64,000 nt of DNA from Lachnospiraceae bacterium KH1T2 (GCA_900114405.1 FOSY01000002.1:370804-434803); one strand, 5' to 3'. Counted from the stretch's first letter, positions 53,973 to 63,863 are shown. Translations and numbers: made by a program. Notes: a model not told the origin generated them from the sequence alone.

Positions 53973-55994
53973 TTAGAACCCTGCTTCCTTGGCAGCATAT
54001 TTACCGCAAAGTCTTCCAAAAGTTGCAGATCTGCCCGCTGCACATCCTGAAAGCATGTTTGGATAACTTCCACTAAAGTAATTTCCTGAGCAGTCACCGC
54101 ATACATAAAGTCCTTCTATAGGATCTCCTGCAGTACTAAGCGCTCTCATACTCTCATCTATTTTGATACCATCCAATGTGCAGATTAGATAACCGCCCGC
54201 CTGACGCGCTGCATAAAAAGGAGCTGCATCAAGTTTAGAAAGATGGTTTTTCTCCTTTCCAAACTCCATGTCTTCGCCAGCATCAACGATATCATTATAG
54301 TCTTCTACCGTTTTAGTAAATGTGTCAGTCGGTACTCCAATCTTTTCAGCAAGCTCTTCAATAGAATCTGCTTCAACGATATAGCCCTGCTCAAGCAATT
54401 CCTTATTAAATCCTTCCACCGTCGGAATATCAAATACCGGAAGTGTACCATTTGCATGCGGTATAAGACGGCTGCATCCATGAGTTGCAAACTGAGCTAC
54501 ATCATCTTTCCAGCTGCTATCCCAAACCGTGATATAAGTATGATCCTTCTGAGTATCCGCAGTATGAAGAATATAGTCATAAGGCTGAAACTCATTCATG
54601 AATCTCTTACCAGCAAGATTTACTTTAAGGAATGGCTGTGAGCCCATCCAAAACAATTTTCCATCATCCACTTTTCCTGACTCATCCGGTTTAACTGCAC
54701 CACGGTCAAATATCATTGCAGAATGTGTATTATCAAAGGCTGCTCCTGCCCAAAGACAAGCTTTGATCCCATCGCCCTTTGAGCCTGACTTTGAATAATT
54801 TATACATGTCTGCTCAACGCTCCACGGCTGAAGCGCATTCATCATATCATCATTTGCAGAGTAACCACCTGTCGCAACGATCACTCCGCCCTTTGCATTA
54901 TACTGAGAATACGTGTCATCACTATTCTTCGCAATGATACCGCAAACTCTCTCGCCGTCCTTTATCAGCTTGACCATAGTAACTTCATATCGAACTTCAA
55001 GTCCTTTGCCCTGGGCATAATCAAGCACTTTATCAAGAGTAAGCTGCTCATAATACTCACTAGTATACTGTACAGAATGACCGACATCCATCACTTCATA
55101 ATTTGCATCCGGATTCTCTTCATCGATCTCATGCGCAAAGTCCATTCCTCCCTGCTTAAGTACATCTGTATACCAGTCAATAAGTTCACCTGAATTTTCT
55201 ACAAATGCCTTTGCAAGCGCCGGACTTGTATAACCCTGACTCCAGTCACGAAGATATCTCACATATTTTTTAGGATCAACATCATGTCCGTCAGCCTTCT
55301 GCTGTGATGAACCGACTGCTGCAAAAGTATCACGGATGCCTGATGCCATGTCGTGCTTGAACTTCTCTATCAATATCGTCTTAGCGCCAAGTTCTGCCGC
55401 TGCAGCTGCCGCAAAAGCTCCTGAGCTTCCTGCACCTATTACGAGCACGTCACATTCAACTTTTTCTTTAATATCTGCTTCTGCAATTTCAGGTTCTTCA
55501 CCAAGCCAGTCAACATTTACTTTTTCTTCTTTATCTGAGCCAAGCAAAGAAACATCAATTCCTTTTGCCTGTGCAAGACAGTTCTCACATGCTTTACGTA
55601 CAGCATCCGTAGTCCTTGTCGCACCACTTACGCCATCAATATTTTCGCTCTGAACATCAAGTATCTGCTGCGCCAGAGTTGGTGCCGCAGCCTGACCTAT
55701 CTCCTTTGTTTCTCCATCAGCTGTGACAGATGCTTCAAGGATACTCTTTTCATCTACCGTGATAGAAACAGTAACTTCGCTTTCCATGCCCTGTGCACTA
55801 GCTGTATATGTTCCCGGTGTAAATACAGACTCTCCGCCTGCTGCGCTTGCTCCTGCTTTCGCTGTTGCCTTAGCTGCGCTGCTTCCGCCTGCCTTATCTG
55901 CCACCTCAAGTATTCCAAATGTTGCAAGGCTGGCTGCACCTGCAGCTAACCCTTTAATAAATGTGCTTCTGGAAATTTTGTCTTTGTTCGCCAT
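53973..55994 (-). CDS. Secreted FMN-binding/FAD fumarate-reductase-type flavoprotein
   Basis: A 673-residue exported flavoprotein. The N-terminal signal (STFIKGLAAGAASLATFGI) lacks a true twin arginine. An FMN-binding domain (about 60-150) carries the flavinylation motif DGVSGATRTT, where ApbE would attach FMN. A FAD_binding_2 domain (GAGSSGAFAAAAAAELGA at about 190) and a fumarate-reductase/urocanate-reductase-like cap follow. No heme-binding CxxCH is seen. Such enzymes reduce fumarate, urocanate or related acceptors outside the cell. It is divergent from a LysR gene that probably controls it. Confidence 0.9.
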   Translation of the reverse strand: MANKDKISRSTFIKGLAAGAASLATFGILEVADKAGGSSAAKATAKAGASAAGGESVFTPGTYTASAQGMESEVTVSITVDEKSILEASVTADGETKEIGQAAAPTLAQQILDVQSENIDGVSGATRTTDAVRKACENCLAQAKGIDVSLLGSDKEEKVNVDWLGEEPEIAEADIKEKVECDVLVIGAGSSGAFAAAAAAELGAKTILIEKFKHDMASGIRDTFAAVGSSQQKADGHDVDPKKYVRYLRDWSQGYTSPALAKAFVENSGELIDWYTDVLKQGGMDFAHEIDEENPDANYEVMDVGHSVQYTSEYYEQLTLDKVLDYAQGKGLEVRYEVTMVKLIKDGERVCGIIAKNSDDTYSQYNAKGGVIVATGGYSANDDMMNALQPWSVEQTCINYSKSGSKGDGIKACLWAGAAFDNTHSAMIFDRGAVKPDESGKVDDGKLFWMGSQPFLKVNLAGKRFMNEFQPYDYILHTADTQKDHTYITVWDSSWKDDVAQFATHGCSRLIPHANGTLPVFDIPTVEGFNKELLEQGYIVEADSIEELAEKIGVPTDTFTKTVEDYNDIVDAGEDMEFGKEKNHLSKLDAAPFYAARQAGGYLICTLDGIKIDESMRALSTAGDPIEGLYVCGDCSGNYFSGSYPNMLSGCAAGRSATFGRLCGKYAAKEAGF

Positions 55995-56157
55995 ACTTCT
56001 TTTAATTCCTTTTCCAAATTTGCATTATAGCTTCATATAACTTAATTATACAAAAATCCCAATTAGCAAGATGCAGAAGTATTATCCAGTAAACGCAATA
56101 ATTATTTGCGTTTGAGATACATCTATACTATAATTTTCATAGGAGATTAAACAACGT

Positions 56158-57039
56158 ATGGATATTTCAGTTTACTACTACTACACAAAGCTCTGCGAAG
56201 AGCTGAATTTTACGACAGCCGCAGAGAAAAGTTTCATTTCAAGGCAAGCTATGCAGCATGCGCTTAAAACGCTCGAAAGCTTTTACGGTATGCCGCTCAT
56301 CGTTAATAATCACAATCATCTTAGCCTGACTCCTGAAGGTCAGACACTATATGACAACGCAATAAAACTTATCACCGTGAAGAATGAAATGGATCATTCC
56401 ATGGAAAAAGAAGTTTCCTCCGATATAAAAATTGCCATTTCAAACTCATTGATTCCGTTCTACGCTCCTGAAACAATGGATGCCATTGGAAAATTTATCG
56501 ACAAAAACAATATACCTTCCGGCAATATACATACCGTCCTTAATTACGAAGCATTGGAAGGAGTCCTAAGCAAAAAATACGAATGCGCATTGATCATTTC
56601 CATGCCATTAAAAAATGAAAAGATCCACGAGATTCCTTTATCATCAAGTTCTATCACTATCTTGATGAATCGTCAGAATCCATTGATAGACAAAAATTCA
56701 ATAGAATTATCCGATTTAAGCAATAAAAAAATCACCTGTTGGGGTGATCCAAAAATATTCTTTAGTCAGCTTCATAGTGATATGTTAAGCAAAGGTATCA
56801 CTGCCAACTATGAAATAGTTCCGCAATTTTATGAAGCAAGCACTAAGATCAACAGTGGTGATTATCTGGGATTCGATCGCCTGCCAGATGAAGTTGCACA
56901 TTACATGGACCCTCTTATAAATAAGAAATTCTGCGGCAATAAATACAAAGTTTACTGTGAACTGATTTCACTAACGGAAAATGCACCATTAATACGTTCG
57001 ATTGCCTCAAAACTCACAGAACACTCTGTATTAAACTAA
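56158..57039 (+). CDS. LysR-family transcriptional regulator
   Basis: A 293-residue regulator with an N-terminal winged HTH (ELNFTTAAEKSFISRQAMQHALKTLE) and a periplasmic-binding-protein-like effector domain. It is transcribed divergently from the flavocytochrome gene across 163 bases, the classic LysR arrangement, suggesting that it senses the substrate of that reductase. AGGAGA precedes the ATG. Confidence 0.9.
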   Translation: MDISVYYYYTKLCEELNFTTAAEKSFISRQAMQHALKTLESFYGMPLIVNNHNHLSLTPEGQTLYDNAIKLITVKNEMDHSMEKEVSSDIKIAISNSLIPFYAPETMDAIGKFIDKNNIPSGNIHTVLNYEALEGVLSKKYECALIISMPLKNEKIHEIPLSSSSITILMNRQNPLIDKNSIELSDLSNKKITCWGDPKIFFSQLHSDMLSKGITANYEIVPQFYEASTKINSGDYLGFDRLPDEVAHYMDPLINKKFCGNKYKVYCELISLTENAPLIRSIASKLTEHSVLN

Positions 57040-57135
57040 TGTTTTTTTACTAAAACATCACATTTGGGGATAGCAACTTTTTTGTTTTTGTTGTATATTG
57101 TATGCAAGATGTTTTTACTAAATAGGGGTGCATAT

Positions 57136-57369
57136 ATGATAACAGCCGCAGAACTTGAGGATAGAATAATCCGTAGAGGTAAATATTTATCTGACGACGA
57201 ATGGTTACAAACAAGAAATGATATCCAAGACCTTTTAACAAACAAAGATATTTCAGCTGAAGAATATAAGAAAATTAAATCCCTTGGTCTTGACTATGTA
57301 GTCTCCATGCTTTGTGATGGAATAATAAGACGACACGAAATTAATAGCCGTACATCTAAATCTAAGTGA
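57136..57369 (+). CDS. Hypothetical protein, 77 aa
   Basis: A small helical acidic protein. The start ATG 57136 follows GGGGTG; the longer in-frame start at 57064 is unlikely. It lies 97 bases after the LysR gene and is followed by a terminator. The family is not recognised. Confidence 0.5.
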   Translation: MITAAELEDRIIRRGKYLSDDEWLQTRNDIQDLLTNKDISAEEYKKIKSLGLDYVVSMLCDGIIRRHEINSRTSKSK

Positions 57370-57381
57370 AACTACACAATT

Positions 57382-57419
57382 AAAAAAGCTTCAAAGATTA
57401 ATATCTTCGAAGCTTTTAT
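57382..57419. terminator. Bidirectional intrinsic terminator
   Basis: An AAAAGCTTC / GAAGCTTTT stem with T tracts on both sides lies between convergent genes. Confidence 0.85.
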
Positions 57420-57421
57420 TT

Positions 57422-58756
57422 TTATGCTTTCTTTACTTCCTTCTTCTTTTCTTCAACTTTTTCGTTCTTACCAAAATTCTCATAGATTTTCTCTGCACTG
57501 ACAAGTCTTACGCATACCGTAAAGAGCTTTGCTGCTGTCTTAAGATCTTCCAATGTAGGGTAAGTAGGCGCAATACGGATATTATTGTCCTTAGGATCCT
57601 TATGAAGCGGCCATGTTGATCCTGCCGGAGTAAGCTTTACTCCTGCCTTCTTCGCTCTGTCAACTATAAGCTTTGCTGTACCCTCAAGTCCATCAAAACT
57701 TATGAAGTATCCGCCATTTGGCTTAGTCCACTCTGCTATCTCAAGACCTTTAAGATTTTCATCAAAGATCTTCTCTACTGCTTCAAACTTAGGTCTGATG
57801 ATGTCAGCATGCTTGCGCATATGCTCTACCATGCCATGAATATCGCCGAAAAATCTCACATGACGGAGCTGATTTACCTTATCATGTCCAATTGTCTGAT
57901 GTGTAAGCTGCAGTCTGATATCTTCAAGGTTATTTGCACTTGTCGCAATTGCAGCGATACCACTTCCAGGGAAAGTTATCTTTGATGTTGAAGAAAATTT
58001 ATAAACAAGATCTGGATTTCCAGCTCTCTTACATTCTGCGAGAATCTCAATCAAGTAATCCTGATGATCGTCATAAAGATGATGAATGCCATATGCATTA
58101 TCCCAATAGATACGGAAATCTTTAGCCGCCGGTTTAAGTCTTGCAAATCTTCTTACAGTTTCATCATTGTAAGAGTAACCCTGCGGATTTGAATATTTAG
58201 GAACACACCATATACCCTTGATTGCCTCATCACTTGCAACAAGCTTCTCCACCATATCCATATCAGGTCCATTGACACTCATCGGAACAGGTATCATCTC
58301 AATCCCGAAGTACTCTGTGATACCAAAGTGTCTGTCATATCCCGGCACTGGGCAGAGCCACTTGATCTTATCAAGTTTGCACCAAGGAGTATTTCCCATT
58401 ACACCATGAGTAAAAGAACGGGCAATCTGATCATACATAACATTCAGAGAAGAATTGCCATAAATCAAAATATTATCAGGATTGTTTTCCATCATGTCGC
58501 CAATAAGCACCTTGGCCTCATGAATACCGTCAAGAACACCATAGTTTCGACAGTCTGTTCCATCTTCGCATGACAGGTCTGCATCAGAATTAAGCGCATC
58601 CATCAGACCCATAGACAGATCAAGCTGTTCTCTGCAAGGTTTTCCACGGCTCATATCCAGTTCAAGCTCTAATGACTGATACTTTTTGTACTCTTTGCGA
58701 AGTGCTTCAATTTCAGAAGCAAGCTCTTCTTTGGACATTTTCAAATAAGATTTCAT
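57422..58756 (-). CDS. PLP-dependent aspartate aminotransferase-like enzyme (subgroup Ic type)
   Basis: A 444-residue fold-type I aminotransferase of the Asp_aminotransf (PF12897) group. It has LDMSRGKPCREQLDLS at the N-terminus, GNSSLNVMYDQ, PKYSNPQGYSY, YWDNAYGIHHL and the PLP lysine in FSSTSKITFPGSG. Type Ic enzymes have been shown to be aspartate aminotransferases in Corynebacterium and Thermus-like species. A lysine/glutamate-rich C-terminal tail is added. GAGGAG precedes the start. Confidence 0.88.
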   Translation of the reverse strand: MKSYLKMSKEELASEIEALRKEYKKYQSLELELDMSRGKPCREQLDLSMGLMDALNSDADLSCEDGTDCRNYGVLDGIHEAKVLIGDMMENNPDNILIYGNSSLNVMYDQIARSFTHGVMGNTPWCKLDKIKWLCPVPGYDRHFGITEYFGIEMIPVPMSVNGPDMDMVEKLVASDEAIKGIWCVPKYSNPQGYSYNDETVRRFARLKPAAKDFRIYWDNAYGIHHLYDDHQDYLIEILAECKRAGNPDLVYKFSSTSKITFPGSGIAAIATSANNLEDIRLQLTHQTIGHDKVNQLRHVRFFGDIHGMVEHMRKHADIIRPKFEAVEKIFDENLKGLEIAEWTKPNGGYFISFDGLEGTAKLIVDRAKKAGVKLTPAGSTWPLHKDPKDNNIRIAPTYPTLEDLKTAAKLFTVCVRLVSAEKIYENFGKNEKVEEKKKEVKKA

Positions 58757-59043
58757 GCAAACATTCTCCTCTTTTTGAAGTAAAGATTAGCTATAGCACA
58801 TAAATATGTGCCAAAACAGCAGATAAATTTTTTATCTAACCCATATTACACCCGAAGACAATAACTTGTCATCAAAAAATATTCAATAGATGCACTTTTT
58901 TCATTTAAATCGTTAATGTTTTACAGTTTTAAACAAAATCATTTGTTTTTTTCGTACAATTTGTTTCTTTCATCAATACTGCTGAATCCGTGCGCATCCT
59001 CGCAGAAAGTCTTAAGCAGCCGGAGTTTGTACTCCAACTGATT

Positions 59044-59080
59044 TAAAATAATAAAACCCACTACTCAAAAAGCAGTGGGT
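59044..59080 (-). terminator. Terminator in 484-base intergenic region
   Basis: An ACCCACT / AGTGGGT stem followed by a T-rich tail on the minus strand ends transcription from the 115-residue gene upstream. The rest of 58757-59043 shows no gene or clear structure. Confidence 0.7.
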
Positions 59081-59123
59081 AATAAAAAGTTATAGATTTT
59101 TGCAGCAAAGCTTCAAAAATTCC

Positions 59124-59167
59124 GCAAACAAGCCATTTAAATGCAGCTGCGCTGCGGGCTTGTTTGC
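59124..59167. other. Hairpin GCAAACAAGCC/GGCTTGTTTGC
   Basis: Eleven-base perfect arms enclose a GC-rich loop, placed between the terminator at 59044 and the stop of the gene at 59241. It could be a first terminator or a structured 3' end. Confidence 0.5.
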
Positions 59168-59240
59168 CGCTTGTTTTTTGCTTTCAGACGGAACCCGCAG
59201 TAAATGCGTGTTCCTGTAATTTACGTACAAGAATTCATAC

Positions 59241-59588
59241 TTATGCAGAACATCTAAGAAACATTTCATCTCTTAACTCATTCAATATCCCGGCAAAACC
59301 ATCATCCTTAAAGCATCTGAAAATCCCTGTTCTGTAAGCTACATTACGCGGATCATTCTTTTCATAAAGATTAGCTGTTATCTCGTCGTTAAAGAAGCCT
59401 TTACTTTCAATTTCAAGAAGCATTCCCGTATTTCCGAGAACTACCATATCGCTGTCTTTATTTTTATTATCTGCAAAGCTGCGTATATATGTCTCAATTC
59501 CATCTTTAGTAGCTTCTATCTTAGGACAATGCGATGCAAGGAAATCATATTCCGCAACAGCTTCAGCCTCTAAAATTTCGTTTAACAT
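59241..59588 (-). CDS. Hypothetical protein, 115 aa
   Basis: A small acidic protein with an N-terminal helix (EILEAEAVAEYDFLASHCPKIE). The start ATG 59588 is set by GGAGATAGATTTA; the in-frame start 27 bases upstream overlaps this site. The family is not recognised. Confidence 0.55.
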   Translation of the reverse strand: MLNEILEAEAVAEYDFLASHCPKIEATKDGIETYIRSFADNKNKDSDMVVLGNTGMLLEIESKGFFNDEITANLYEKNDPRNVAYRTGIFRCFKDDGFAGILNELRDEMFLRCSA

Positions 59589-59805
59589 TAAATCTATCTC
59601 CTTCTGTATGATCAATTTCTGTTTTACATCATTCTTAGTTAATCTTATACTCTATCCGAAAATCACTAATATAAAGTTTATCCGGACTGAAGTATAGAAT
59701 TAAATGTATATGTACCAAAACACTATAAAACAGTATACAGAATGGATATTAAACTGTTCTTAACGAACTTTTAAAATTCAATGATTTTTTTATATTCTCT
59801 TTGTG

Positions 59806-60315
59806 TTAATTTGAAAACATATAAGCTGTGGTGATTTTTTTGCCATTCGCTGTAGAAACTTCGTATGAAGATATACCAATCTTAGTATATTCCGAAAAAA
59901 GCATGTTATCCAAATGAGTTGGACTATTACAAAGATTAGTAAACATCAGATCCGCAATACCAACCTGCTCAGACTCAGTTCCATTATAATTGGAAGAATT
60001 GACATAAGAAAGATTTTCACCTCGCCATTTATTTCTAGCTATCATGTCCGAACCCTGCTCACCGTTTGGTCTTTCATGACTCCACTTAAAAGATGCTTCA
60101 TTTGCCCTGACTTCTGCAATCTTTGTCAGTGAATCATCCAAAATAAGCTTCGGAAGCCCTTTCTGCGTGCGAAGTCCATTTATCTGCTGCAGCATTGTTG
60201 TATCAACCTTTACTGCACTTGATGCCATAACATCTCTCTTCATCAGCACACATGCAAAAAATAAAATACCGAAAATGCAAATCGATCTTACAAAGATATT
60301 AAGTTTTTTATTCAT
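59806..60315 (-). CDS. Secreted CAP/SCP-domain protein
   Basis: A 169-residue exported protein. It has a signal peptide (MNKKLNIFVRSICIFGILFFACVLM) and a CAP domain from about residue 38: LQQINGLRTQKGLPKL, WSHERPNGEQGS, GENLSYV and a C-terminal THLDNMLFSEYTKIGIS block. CAP proteins of bacteria are surface proteins, often of unknown activity. The start is ATG 60315 (GAGGA seven bases upstream). Any longer reading frame would overlap the c-di-GMP riboswitch that precedes it by 24 bases. Confidence 0.88.
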   Translation of the reverse strand: MNKKLNIFVRSICIFGILFFACVLMKRDVMASSAVKVDTTMLQQINGLRTQKGLPKLILDDSLTKIAEVRANEASFKWSHERPNGEQGSDMIARNKWRGENLSYVNSSNYNGTESEQVGIADLMFTNLCNSPTHLDNMLFSEYTKIGISSYEVSTANGKKITTAYMFSN

Positions 60316-60338
60316 GTTCGTTCCTCGCTTCCAACGGG

Positions 60339-60430
60339 AAACTACTTCATGGCAACTGGCTGCCCATGCCAACTGGGCCCTATAGCTTTGCGTCCTTACT
60401 TTACAATAAGTTTGCCCATTATGTAGTTTT
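60339..60430 (-). ncRNA. Cyclic-di-GMP-I (GEMM-I) riboswitch
   Basis: On the minus strand, the P1 stem AAAACTAC...GTAGTTT encloses the GEMM-I core: GGCAAACTTATT, a GTAA tetraloop, GGACGCAAAGCTATAGGG, and the second stem-loop ending in GGGCAGCCAGTTGCC. The order and spacing match the family, including the ACGCAAAGCTA signature and the CAGCC receptor side. It controls the CAP-domain gene 24 bases downstream, probably at the level of ribosome access. Confidence 0.88.
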
Positions 60431-60831
60431 CGCTTTATTTTCAAGTCTTTCCAGTAATACTTAGCTGCCTCTCTCTGCTTTACAGAAATCATTTAGACTG
60501 AAGTCAGTTTAAGATTTTTCCTTCCTAATAGATTATAATTCTTGTATACAATATTGTAAAGAAAAACACTTGTGTTTTGGCACATTCATAATTAAACTTA
60601 TGTCATAGCTTGAATGAGCCTTATGTTGGCGATTTCAAGATAGGACATTAGTTTAATTTAGAACGTGTCAATACACATATGCATGAAAAAAGAGCTTACT
60701 AAGTACCTGTAAAAAGCTGAATCAAGTGTATTCAGCATATCTACTAACTTATTGTAAGCTCCCTCATAACATAATGCTAAACTTTCGCGCATGGCATACT
60801 CAATACATCACCATGAATGAAAGAAAAACTC
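60431..60831. other. Intergenic region with no gene seen
   Basis: About 400 bases upstream of the riboswitch hold its promoter region and no reading frame with a ribosome site. No clear terminator or repeat is seen. Confidence 0.5.
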
Positions 60832-61128
60832 TTATAAATTTATAGTAAATCTGATAAAACGAATAGGAATATTCTGATATAAAATTTCCTTTGCCTTATC
60901 AATCCCCTTGAGAATAAACTTCAAAAGGTCATCCTGCCCATGATTTTTTAGCTCTAACGCTGTCATAAGCACTTCATCATCATCAAATTCAAAAAGTTTT
61001 ATATTATGATCCTCAAGGAAGTGCATCAGCACCCATTCCTCAGGTTCATTTATCGATGTAATATTTGCCTGCCTTGCTCTTTCAACGTACTCATTGTACT
61101 CTATCATATAATCTTCCAGCGATTTCAT
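60832..61128 (-). CDS. Hypothetical protein, 98 aa
   Basis: A soluble, acidic, mainly helical protein (MKSLEDYMIEYNEYVERA...). AGAGGAAAA precedes the ATG. The family is not recognised; it stands alone. Confidence 0.55.
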   Translation of the reverse strand: MKSLEDYMIEYNEYVERARQANITSINEPEEWVLMHFLEDHNIKLFEFDDDEVLMTALELKNHGQDDLLKFILKGIDKAKEILYQNIPIRFIRFTINL

Positions 61129-61323
61129 TACTTTTCCTCTTTTGTATGCAATTATAACCGTCGGGTATACACATTAAATGATTTGTACATACGTGTCAAG
61201 AACATTGTTAAAATTTTCATAATTTGCAACAATTTATTTCCGGCTGAAATCAGCACTGCGCAAAATTCCACACATGAAATATATCCACCGTATCGGCACA
61301 AGCCTCACGAGGCTGATTCTAAA

Positions 61324-61836
61324 TTACAAAACTTTTTTCATAAGAAAATCTGTCTGTTTATCTTCACCCAAGACAAACACGTGCTCAGAAAATCTTGTAA
61401 AACCTTTTCCCTTATAAAATTTCTGTGCCTGATAGTTAAACTCCCAAACTCCAAGCCAGATATATGAAAGTTTCCATTCTCGCGCCTGATTTTCTGCAAG
61501 CTCCATAAACTTAGAGCCGATTCCCTGGCCCTTAGCAGCCTTGGCTATATATATCCTTTGAATTTCCAGTGAACCTTCATAGCCCTTCTCTGTCTGCGCG
61601 CTTCCTCTATTTACCTTCAGATAGCCGAGAACTTCACCATTATCATCATACGCAAGAAAAATCTTACTATCTTTATCCGATATTTCTTTGCTGAGCACAT
61701 CGTCATTGTATGTTTCATCAAGGTATTTATTCATATCCTCTTCTGTATTTTGCTCTGCAAATGTCTCAGAAAATGTCTTCCGACAAATCCCCTGTAATTC
61801 TTTAAGATTTTTTAATTCACAATTTTTAATAATCAT
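61324..61836 (-). CDS. GNAT-family N-acetyltransferase
   Basis: A 170-residue acetyltransferase. The acetyl-CoA-binding motif is IQRIYIAKAAKGQGIGSKFMELA (R/QxxGxG/A type). The C-terminal part has WLGVWEFNYQAQKFYKGKGF, typical of polyamine/small-molecule acetyltransferases such as PaiA-like proteins. The start is ATG 61836 after AGGA; an in-frame start at 61908 lacks a ribosome site. The substrate is unknown. Confidence 0.88.
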   Translation of the reverse strand: MIIKNCELKNLKELQGICRKTFSETFAEQNTEEDMNKYLDETYNDDVLSKEISDKDSKIFLAYDDNGEVLGYLKVNRGSAQTEKGYEGSLEIQRIYIAKAAKGQGIGSKFMELAENQAREWKLSYIWLGVWEFNYQAQKFYKGKGFTRFSEHVFVLGEDKQTDFLMKKVL

Positions 61837-61921
61837 ATATACATTCCTAAAAAAATATCCAAAGAACAACACCACGTACCTGCTGCACAAGCACATACAA
61901 CTCAACACGCTCTCATGAAAA

Positions 61922-61952
61922 ATGCCCTGACAAAAAAGTATTTCTCAGGGCA
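61922..61952 (-). terminator. Terminator of tRNA-Gly
   Basis: A TGCCCTGA / TCAGGGCA stem followed by TTTTT on the minus strand, eight bases after the tRNA. Confidence 0.85.
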
Positions 61953-61959
61953 TAAAAAG

Positions 61960-62030
61960 AGCGGGTGATGGGAATCGAACCCACGTATCCAGCTTGGAAG
62001 GCTGGTGTTCTACCATTGAACTACACCCGC
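61960..62030 (-). tRNA. tRNA-Gly (anticodon TCC)
   Basis: A 71-nt tRNA with acceptor stem GCGGGTG/CACCCGC, anticodon TCC at 61996-61998 and T-loop GTTCGATTCCC. CCA is not encoded. Confidence 0.95.
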
Positions 62031-62263
62031 GTGTTTGTTTTTTATTTATTTTGTATCGCTCACGCAACAATATTTATTATATACATTTTTTGTTTTTTTG
62101 CAAGTACTTTTTTAATTTTTTTTACAAATTTTTTTCAAGTAAACTTTTTTATCTTTTCTTCCTTTCAAAATGTAGCTTTACAGCACTTTGACTCATTCGT
62201 ATTTAATCACGCATCGCATTCCCGATCAAATATGAATAAGCCAAAACACTAATATATTGATGC

Positions 62264-62605
62264 TTACATAGTAAGCAATTCAGAAATCATGAATGACTCA
62301 ATCAAATTTCCCACTCTAACCTTACCGTTTGATGCAAAACTTGATATAGTTCTAACAGTTCCGTCCTTGTAAAAAAGTGCGACATTTTCATCCGAATCAT
62401 CCGTTTCAACAAGATTATCGATGCAGTCCTGAACCTGAGCTAAAACAACACTTACATCTTCTGTACCAAGCTCAAGCTCTGTTGTCTCTGAGTCCTTACC
62501 ACTATGCTTGCACACGATCACTTCACCATTTGACTTGATCGTCCATTCTTCATCCGACTCATTTGTTGCAAACTGGTATCTTATTTTAGTAATTCTGATA
62601 TCCAT
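62264..62605 (-). CDS. Hypothetical protein, 113 aa
   Basis: A small soluble protein, beta-rich at its N-terminus (MDIRITKIRYQF.., EEWTIKSNGEVIV) and acidic in the middle. The family is not recognised. GGAAGG lies upstream of the ATG at 62605. Confidence 0.55.
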   Translation of the reverse strand: MDIRITKIRYQFATNESDEEWTIKSNGEVIVCKHSGKDSETTELELGTEDVSVVLAQVQDCIDNLVETDDSDENVALFYKDGTVRTISSFASNGKVRVGNLIESFMISELLTM

Positions 62606-62816
62606 TTGTTTTTATTATCCTTCCTAAATTCACGTCTCGTTCCGCGAGACTTATCTATGGATTTGCATTTTTATACGCCCCACCCACTGTTCGTACTTTT
62701 ATATTATCTGCCATTTACTCTTCTGCTTACGACACAAGGCATTATATTAGCACATGAAGATACTCTTCGCAACACTAAAATATTTCTATACAGAAACAAT
62801 GGGCTGATATAAACTA

Positions 62817-63710
62817 TCAACCCATTTTACCTTCTATATTGCTTTTATATGCGTCCTCTAATTGCGATCTGCAAGCTAGAAATACCATTTGCAGATTAGG
62901 ATCAAATTTACATCCCATCTGCTCTTCTATGACTTCTGCCGATTCATTTAACACCTTATCCAGCAACTCATTTTCGTCAATGTCAGATTTATCTTCAATC
63001 TTGTAAATGGCATTTTCATATCTTTCTGAAATACTACTGTCATAAGAATCCGCTAAGGCAACTATCCTTGCTTCAAGCGGGATCATTTCTCCCACAAGTC
63101 CCTCCGGATAGCCCCTTCCATCCCAATGTTCATGATGATATTTAGCTATGTTAGATGCCACTTTTATAAAATTCTCATTTTCTACTTCATCAAGAATAAT
63201 GTGCACGAAATCAACACTTTTTTGGACATGCGTTTTGTAAATCTCATATTCTTCCTTGGTAAGTTTGTGTCGCTTTTGACGCAGTGAATGATCTATGCTC
63301 ACCAGTCCCAGATCATACATCGGCAAGGCACTCATAATATTAGAAACATATTCATCATCAAGTATATACATTTTTTGTTTCTTTATCTCATCAAGCAAGA
63401 TTTTACAAAATCCCATTGCCCGAACTACATGGCCTTTAGTGTATTTATCTTGCGCATCAGCCATATCAGCCAGTCCCATAACGACTTTGCCCTGAATTTT
63501 TCTGTTTTTCTCAATCTGCTTATTTACCTCGGCGTTGAGTGTATCATTATAATCCTGCATTACGCTGATCACTCTCTGCTCCTCAGTAATATCTCTAACG
63601 TCAAACATATATCCCTGCGGCACACCGTTTTTTCGCAGAGAAAATTCTGACACTTCACACCCAATGTCATTCACTTTACGGAATCCTATGAAAAATATGT
63701 AGGATTCCAT
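62817..63710 (-). CDS. Degenerate HD-GYP-type protein, N-terminus probably lost
   Basis: A 297-residue frame. It starts in what looks like the end of a PAS/PAC segment (GVPQGYMFDVRDITEEQR), without a ribosome site. It continues with a coiled coil (50-80) and an HD-GYP domain. The HD pair reads YDLG, so the first metal ligand is Tyr. HHEHWDGRGYPEGL is present (HHExWDGxGYP), but the GYP loop alone does not ensure activity. It is probably a c-di-GMP sensor or a gene truncated at its 5' end by the IS4 element starting about 150 bases upstream. Confidence 0.75.
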   Translation of the reverse strand: MESYIFFIGFRKVNDIGCEVSEFSLRKNGVPQGYMFDVRDITEEQRVISVMQDYNDTLNAEVNKQIEKNRKIQGKVVMGLADMADAQDKYTKGHVVRAMGFCKILLDEIKKQKMYILDDEYVSNIMSALPMYDLGLVSIDHSLRQKRHKLTKEEYEIYKTHVQKSVDFVHIILDEVENENFIKVASNIAKYHHEHWDGRGYPEGLVGEMIPLEARIVALADSYDSSISERYENAIYKIEDKSDIDENELLDKVLNESAEVIEEQMGCKFDPNLQMVFLACRSQLEDAYKSNIEGKMG

Positions 63711-63780
63711 TTTTATACCAGTAACTCAAAAAATATAGTAAATTAAAGATTATACGCTTGACAAAATAGTGCATATGTGC

Positions 63781-63813
63781 GGCTTTTTTCTGATTATCAA
63801 TCAGAAAAAAGCC
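63781..63813. terminator. Perfect 15-base-arm palindrome upstream of the IS4 transposase
   Basis: GGCTTTTTTCTGATT / AATCAGAAAAAAGCC with a 3-base loop lies 50 bases before the transposase start. It probably blocks read-through into the element, as in many IS elements. Confidence 0.8.
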
Positions 63814-63863
63814 AATTAATTAGGATTTGTTCACTATCAACTAACCTAATTAAGGAGGCACAC

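Noticed and set aside
58757..59240. T-box or other amino-acid riboswitch before the aminotransferase
   Set aside because: The structured elements here end the upstream gene's transcript; no T-box core sequence (TGGN-type bulge with AGGGTGG) or specifier stem was found.
60315..60492. Longer N-terminus of the CAP protein
   Set aside because: The extra 59 codons would be the antisense-free read-through of the c-di-GMP riboswitch; the signal peptide and ribosome site place the start at 60315.
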